Under the pieces are notes generated by a model. That model had not been told where the DNA came from. It saw only the letters and a list, made by a program, of their open reading frames with translations, and searched no databases. Both the position numbers and the translations under genes were made by a program. Of a DNA stretch of 64,000 bases, positions 58,076 to 64,000 are shown piece after piece (within the stretch, counting starts at the first letter, position 1; the number at the start of each line of letters is the position of its first letter). The stretch is from Rhinopithecus roxellana (lineage: Eukaryota > Chordata > Mammalia > Primates > Cercopithecidae): NCBI RefSeq assembly GCF_007565055.1, contig NC_044554.1:138693463-138757462 (forward strand), written 5' to 3'.

Positions 58076-59804
58076 CTCTCTCTTTCTCTGTTTGCAATTT
58101 TTTTATGATATTATTGTTGAAGGAAACCAGGTTGCTTTTCCTTTAGCATCTCCTACCATCTAGATATTGAGAATTGTACCCCCCTCCATACTGCTTAACA
58201 TGTTCCTCTGTTGTATGGTTCATTTTTTAAAATAAGACACATATGTAGTTGTGTTGACAATAACAAAAAATATCTAAAATTTGGAAGTGTGAACCCCAAA
58301 TCATCACCTGTGGTTAATTGCTGCATGGTGAATAACTTAATTAAAGTATTTTTTGTTTGTTTGCTTGCCAGGTTTTGTATAGCTGTTCAGAAGGATTCAT
58401 AATTAATATTGTTTTTGCCATTTATAAAAATTTAACAATGAAAACATAATATAATAAAAGTAGTAAAATATTCATGGAATATTTTAAGACATTTTTAGGC
58501 ATTATTTTAAGAAAAGCTAAACATTAAGAAATAGTGAAAGTTTATTAATTTTTCAGTCTTGAAAAGCTCTATTTTATGAAAACTTATAAAGAATGATACA
58601 TATTTTGGTCTCTGTCCACCAAGGAAAAATATAAAACTCTTTTTCTTTCAGGTTAATCTTCACATTGACCTTAATCTAATGAATCTCTTGATATTTATCT
58701 CATTTTTAAAAACTGAGGTCATTATGCAGTTGCTTTTTAAAATGCTATGGGTTGTGAATTCTGTTTCTCTCTCACATTTTATAAGGCTTACTCTGACCTA
58801 TATACAAAGAGATGTACTGTAAAAAAATCTAAGCAAGTAGCAAAGGGGCATGCAAGTTTAAATTAATGACTATGCGAATTAATGAGGGTGAGAGATGATT
58901 TTTCTTTTATTTGGCTTATTAGTATAATTTGAAATCAACCTAAACAACTGCTTCTGTTTTCAGCATTCTTGAAGTTTGCAGTATTTTCAGCATTCTCCTG
59001 AAGGCTGACAACCACCAGGCGATTTGTCTTTGATCTTCTTGCTTGAATTGCCGTTGTTTTCATAAATGCTTGAGCTAAGCAAAAACAGCCTGTATGAGGT
59101 TCCTTCTCTAAAACTTTACTTCCTTTATACACATTTTAATTTACATATATCGGAGAGACTATCAGCATGTCGGGATGGAAGTTTATTAAGACATTGGAGT
59201 GCTCAGCTCACATTGGACCAGCAATGTAGAAAATTGCAGCAGTATTTCTCAACCAAATCTTTGGCTGACGCAAATGCTTGGCTTTTATTTAATTGAGGTG
59301 AATACAAAGCTGATTTAGAATGCCACCTATTTTTGTTATTTGAGTAGCCTACATTCTTAATAATCTAATTTCCATTGTGTGATGGCCCAGGGCAAAGTGC
59401 TTACTTGGAGAGGAGCAATTTGTGAACACAGATGGGCTTGAATTGAAGCAGCCAGATTTCCTGTGACCTCCCTGAGGTTCCGTCGTCCACCTGAGAGACC
59501 CCAATTGCAGCTTAGCCTAGCTATGTCCTAACCTCTTCTCAACCCCTTCTCACCATCCTAAATTCTTTTCTAAATAAGTCTGAATGATTGGTTAAGAATA
59601 AGTGCTGTGTCTTTATTATCACAAAGTGGGCATTTAAATTATAACTCCAGTATAAGTCATCCCTGAAAGAAAAGCTGATCTGTAAGACTTTTATAAAGCC
59701 TTTAATTTCAAAATTATTACCTGTCTCAGGCTAATTCCCTCATTCCTTCTTCTTTTTTTGCTTGTTCATTTGTTTATTATTTTTAGTAGCAGTATCGGTT
59801 GTTG
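58076..59804. other. Unclassified AT-rich sequence
   Basis: Short frames at 58211-58402, 58935-59132 and 59066-59296 have no recognised domain. A somewhat GC-richer part lies at 59390-59530. Confidence 0.42.
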
Positions 59805-60310
<506 letters not shown>

Positions 60311-60459
60311 GTTGTAGCCAAATTCCTGTTTTATTCCAAAGTAGGTCATAGTCTCAAGGAAAAACTATACTTTCACTGCTTGTTAATAGTTGCCACGACT
60401 TTGATCCTCCAGGCTAAATGAGCTATCCCATCTGTACCACAATTGCATTTTGAACATTG

Positions 60460-60590
60460 AATAGTACTCTTAACTCATAAATATGTGTGGCTTTCCTATT
60501 AGCTCGCTGTGAGCTCTTGAACAGAAGAACTACATTAATCTTGGTATCTGTAGTGTCTGACACACAGTAATTATTCAATAAATGAGATGC
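60460..60590 (+). mobile_element. L2-like 3' fragment
   Basis: CTCGCTGTGAGCTCTTGAAC, GTATCTGTAGTGTCTGACAC and ACAGTAATTATTCAATAAATGAG follow the L2 3' end (CTGTATCCCCAGCGCC, TAGGCGCTCAATAAATG). Confidence 0.6.
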
Positions 60591-61071
60591 CCTTCCCTGA
60601 ACTAGTAAGTTTACTTTTTGCTCCACCTGCCATCAGTTCCTCACCCTCCTCTATTGAATTTTAGATAAAAGTGGAGGTAATACATAGAAGACTTTATTTA
60701 TTAAAAACAAGATACAACTAAAAAGCTGGCTATTCAATAAAAAGGTGGAGTACATTTACTATAATTTAACAATAAACAAATAATGTATTTCATGTGCTAT
60801 TCTACTGATCTCTGCTAATGCCTGGTTTCTAAACATTGTCCTAAGTTTATATTCCAAACTTCCAGCATAAAATTTCAAAAAGTACAAAGGTAGGATTTTC
60901 CCTGACAACATTATTGATGATGATTGACTAGATATTGATAAGAAAGAAAACCTTATTTACACAATAAGATGATATTTAGCGTGAATAAGTGTAGAAATTT
61001 ATATTTTAATAATAAAAATCAATCATATATGTCAAGAAAAGAATAATCCAAGCTTGACAGAAGTTCATTTG
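60591..61071. other. Unclassified AT-rich sequence
   Basis: Nothing recognised. Confidence 0.45.
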
Positions 61072-61335
61072 TAACACTTTGGGAGGCTGAGGCAGGCAGA
61101 TCACTTGAGGTCAGGAGTTAAAGACCATCCTGGCCAGCATGGTGAAACCCTGTCTCTACTAAAAATACAAAAATTAGCTGGATGTGGTGGTGTGTGCCTA
61201 TAATTCCAGCAATTTGGGTGACTGAGGCATGAGAATCGCTTGAACCTGGGAGGCAGAAGTTGCATTGAGCCAAGATAGCACCACTGCCCTCCAGCCTAGG
61301 GGACAGAGAGAGAGACTGTCTCAGGAAAGAAAAAA
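61072..61335 (+). mobile_element. 5'-truncated Alu (AluS-like)
   Basis: Begins at CACTTTGGGAGGCTGAGGC, about 30-40 bases into the left arm, and ends in GAAAGAAAAA. AAGTTCATTTG before and AAGTTCATATG after form an 11-bp target duplication with one mismatch, so truncation occurred at insertion. Confidence 0.94.
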
Positions 61336-61949
61336 GTTCATATGCAAAATATTCGGAACTTTTAAATTATCTCCAAGCCTATCATAATCCAAATGGAGAA
61401 AAGTATCCATCAAAAAATGGAGTGTGCAGATCATGATCAATAAAAATATCAGGTTTTGCCATTTACTATTTTTGTCACATTGGACCTTTGTATTTCTTTC
61501 TGTTCTAAAATGAAAAGTATACATATTAGTTGTTATTTTATAACAATATACTCATGAATATTTACTTCTTCCTACATAACATTGCGAGGGTCTAAGACAT
61601 GCTTAGACAATTGGATAGCCACATTTTCGGAAGGATATTGTACATTCACAAAAATATAATGAGATTGTGAAAAGGTCTGAAAACCAGTCCATACAATGAA
61701 TAACTGAGCAACTTAGGATGCCTAGTTTGTGGAATAGAAGACTGTTTTGAAATACAGATGCATATCATGTGGAAAATGCTCAATTTGTGCTGTACTTCTA
61801 TAGAGAAAATTTATAAGAAGAAAGTGTTCAGTTCATTAAATGAAAGAAAAGTTTAGTAATGAGCAGACTTGAAATAAACAATTTGAGAAATATTAACTTT
61901 AATGTAACCAGAAGTATTTAAATAATAATCTGTTGGGGATGCTATGGAA
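61336..61949. other. Unclassified AT-rich sequence
   Basis: Nothing recognised. Confidence 0.45.
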
Positions 61950-62075
61950 CACTGCTTCTCAAATTTTATTACACATAAGAACCACTTGGGGATCTTATTA
62001 AACTACAGATTCTGTTTCAGTAGATCTGGGGACTGCCATGCCTCATTTCTAACAAGCTCCCAGGAAACTGTCCTC
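61950..62075 (-). mobile_element. MER5A-like hAT transposon fragment
   Basis: CTGCTTCTCAAATTTTATTACAC, AAGAACCACTTGGGGATCTT, GATTCTGTTTCAGTAGATCT and TTCTAACAAGCTCCCAGG follow MER5A order. Confidence 0.75.
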
Positions 62076-62155
62076 ACAACTACTACCCAGGTTAAGAAAC
62101 AGAACATTGCCAAGCTGTTTCAGCATCTCCTACATGTGCCTTATCTCATTTATAG

Positions 62156-62523
<368 letters not shown>

Positions 62524-62619
62524 CATTTTTTGCATTTCTTTGTGTATATATTATCCAAATGTGAATTTCTAGAATCTGTAGTGTAGTCTTGGCCAACTTT
62601 TAAGTTGGTATCTTTTGGA

Positions 62620-62700
62620 GATATATATATGAAATATATATTATATATATAATATGTAATATATTAAATTATATATATTTTATATATATAAAATATGTAT
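62620..62700. repeat. AT-rich palindromic tract
   Basis: Alternating TA with self-complementary segments such as ATATATTATATATATAATAT, directly before the next L1. Confidence 0.88.
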
Positions 62701-63055
62701 TAATTTCCACAGATTTTTGGGTAACAGATGGCATTTGGTTACATGAGTGAGTTCTTTAGTGCTGATCTGTGAAATTTTGGTGCACTCATTACCCAAGCAG
62801 TATACACTGAACCCAATTTGTAGTCTTTTATCCCTCAGCCTCCACCCATCCTTTGCCCCAAGTCCCCAGAGTCCATTGTATCATTCTCATGCCTTTGCAT
62901 CCTTATAGCTTAGCTCCTACTTATGAATGAGAACATATGATGTTTGGCTTTCCATTCCTGAGTTACTTCACTTAAAACAAAAGTCTGCAGTTCCATTCAG
63001 GTTGCTGCAAATGCCATTAATTCATTCCTTTTTTATGGCTGAGTAGTATTCCATC

Positions 63056-63103
<48 letters not shown>

Positions 63104-63282
63104 CACAGTTTCCTTTTTCAATGGTTGATCAATGGTCATCTGGGCTGGTTCCATATTTTTGCAATTGCAAATTGTGCTGCTATAAACATGCATGTGCAAG
63201 TATCTTTTTCATATAATGACTTCTTTTCCTCTGAGTAGATAGCCAGTAGTGGGATTGCTAGATCAAATGGTAGTTCTACTTT
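62701..63282 (-). mobile_element. L1 3' fragment (L1PB/L1MA-like)
   Basis: Inverted 3' UTR (TTTTTGGGTAACAGATGGCA, CACTCATTACCCAAGCAGTA) and ORF2 end (ATGAGAACATATGATGTTTG, GTGCTGCTATAAACATGC, TAGTGGGATTGCTAGATC). Stops at about 63282. Confidence 0.9.
63056..63103. repeat. (TATC)n microsatellite inside the L1
   Basis: About 12 TATC units at the place where L1 normally reads ATTCCATGGTGTATATATAC, so it expanded within L1 ORF2 sequence. Confidence 0.95.
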
Positions 63283-63369
63283 TATTTCATATTCTACCAC
63301 TATCCTTTTCTTTTCCTCATAATTTATCTGATGAAGAACCTGGGACATTTTACCTGTAGTTTCCTGCAT

Positions 63370-64000
63370 CTGGATTTTGTTGTTGACTAATGGTGCAATT
63401 CCACCGGTTCCTCTGCCTTCTACATTTTTTGGAAATTGGCAACCTTATTCAGAAATCTAATCAGACTCAGTTTTGATTCCTTTGCAAAGACTGTATATAG
63501 ATGGTAGTGTGTTTTTTCATCAGAAAGTCCATAATGCCTGATTGTCCTTCCTTTTTGAGTTACCAGCCGTTAATTCTCAATATCTGGTCCATTAATTAAT
63601 TGGCAAAGACAAAATAGTGATATTCTTATTTTTATCATTTCATTTACATTTATTAACTTAGATGATTTTTTATAAGGATATACTTCCTCATCTTCTATGA
63701 TAGTGTAATTTTATATAGGAAAGGAAGTATATGTTTTTAACATTTTTATCTTATTTGTCCATTTTCAGCATTATAAATTAAGTTCCTGTCATCACCTTGA
63801 GAAAGTAGCTAGTTTTAAAAAAAATCGTATGTCATTATGAACTGATGAACTGAACTTTTTTTTTTTTTTAATATTCAATCCATTGTAATTCTTATTGTAA
63901 CTCAAACTCAAATTGCCCCCTTTTTTGGCTAGTGGGAATCTGTTTAAGTTGGCTCCTGAGTTTTTTTTAGCAGAGTAGTCTATGGAAATTTTCTAGGTGT
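63370..64000 (-). mobile_element. Old L1-related 3' sequence (L1ME/HAL1-type)
   Basis: GGTGATATTC-like, ACATTTATTAACTTAGATGA and, near the end, a TTTGGCTAGTGGGAATCTGT plus TAAGTTGGCTCCTGAG pattern match a widespread old mammalian LINE tail in minus orientation. Family assignment is tentative; it runs off the window. Confidence 0.45.

Overview
The window is AT-rich primate nuclear DNA, intergenic or deep intronic. I find no protein-coding gene, exon, tRNA, rRNA, snRNA or CRISPR array. The best lineage clue is the repeats. Alus at 39542-39833 and 62212-62523 carry base changes that I know from Old World monkey AluY (AluYRa-type) subfamilies, and the L1 ending near 51404 has an 18-bp tandem duplication in its 3' UTR that I associate with Old World monkey L1. 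A cercopithecid such as macaque, baboon or green monkey fits best. Species and chromosome cannot be told from the sequence.

Layout. 0-10 kb: partial Alu, a Tigger-like fragment, an L1 3' fragment, a MaLR LTR, L2 pieces, three long pyrimidine tracts, and an Alu whose tail has grown into a long TTCC/TTTC tract. 10-21 kb: mostly old unclassified DNA with an orphan TTCC/TTTC tract, a THE1 provirus remnant (5' LTR plus collapsed interior) and two older L1 pieces. 21.8-27.7 kb: one near-full-length L1 on the minus strand, flanked by a 13-bp target-site duplication, with dead ORF1 and ORF2 but an open antisense ORF0 of 60 codons. 28-46 kb: L2 and MIR relics, a second THE1/MST-type LTR, and eight Alu or Alu-monomer copies, one of them tail-less yet flanked by a target duplication. 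46.2-51.5 kb: an L1 cluster, made of an old minus L1 split by an Alu and then two young L1 pieces joined head to head. 52-64 kb: L2, MIR, MER5A-like, MLT1-like and Tigger-like MITE relics, three Alus, an L1 with a TATC tract inside it, and an old L1-related tail at the window end.

The recognisable functions are those of selfish elements. L1 encodes the endonuclease and reverse transcriptase that also mobilise Alu, and the target duplications here are its footprints. All L1 ORF1/ORF2 copies in view are broken. Points most worth checking are the head-to-head L1 pair, the tail-less Alu, the open ORF0 and several perfect hairpins in otherwise unclassified DNA. Family names rest on recognition by eye without a repeat library, so boundaries of old repeats are approximate.
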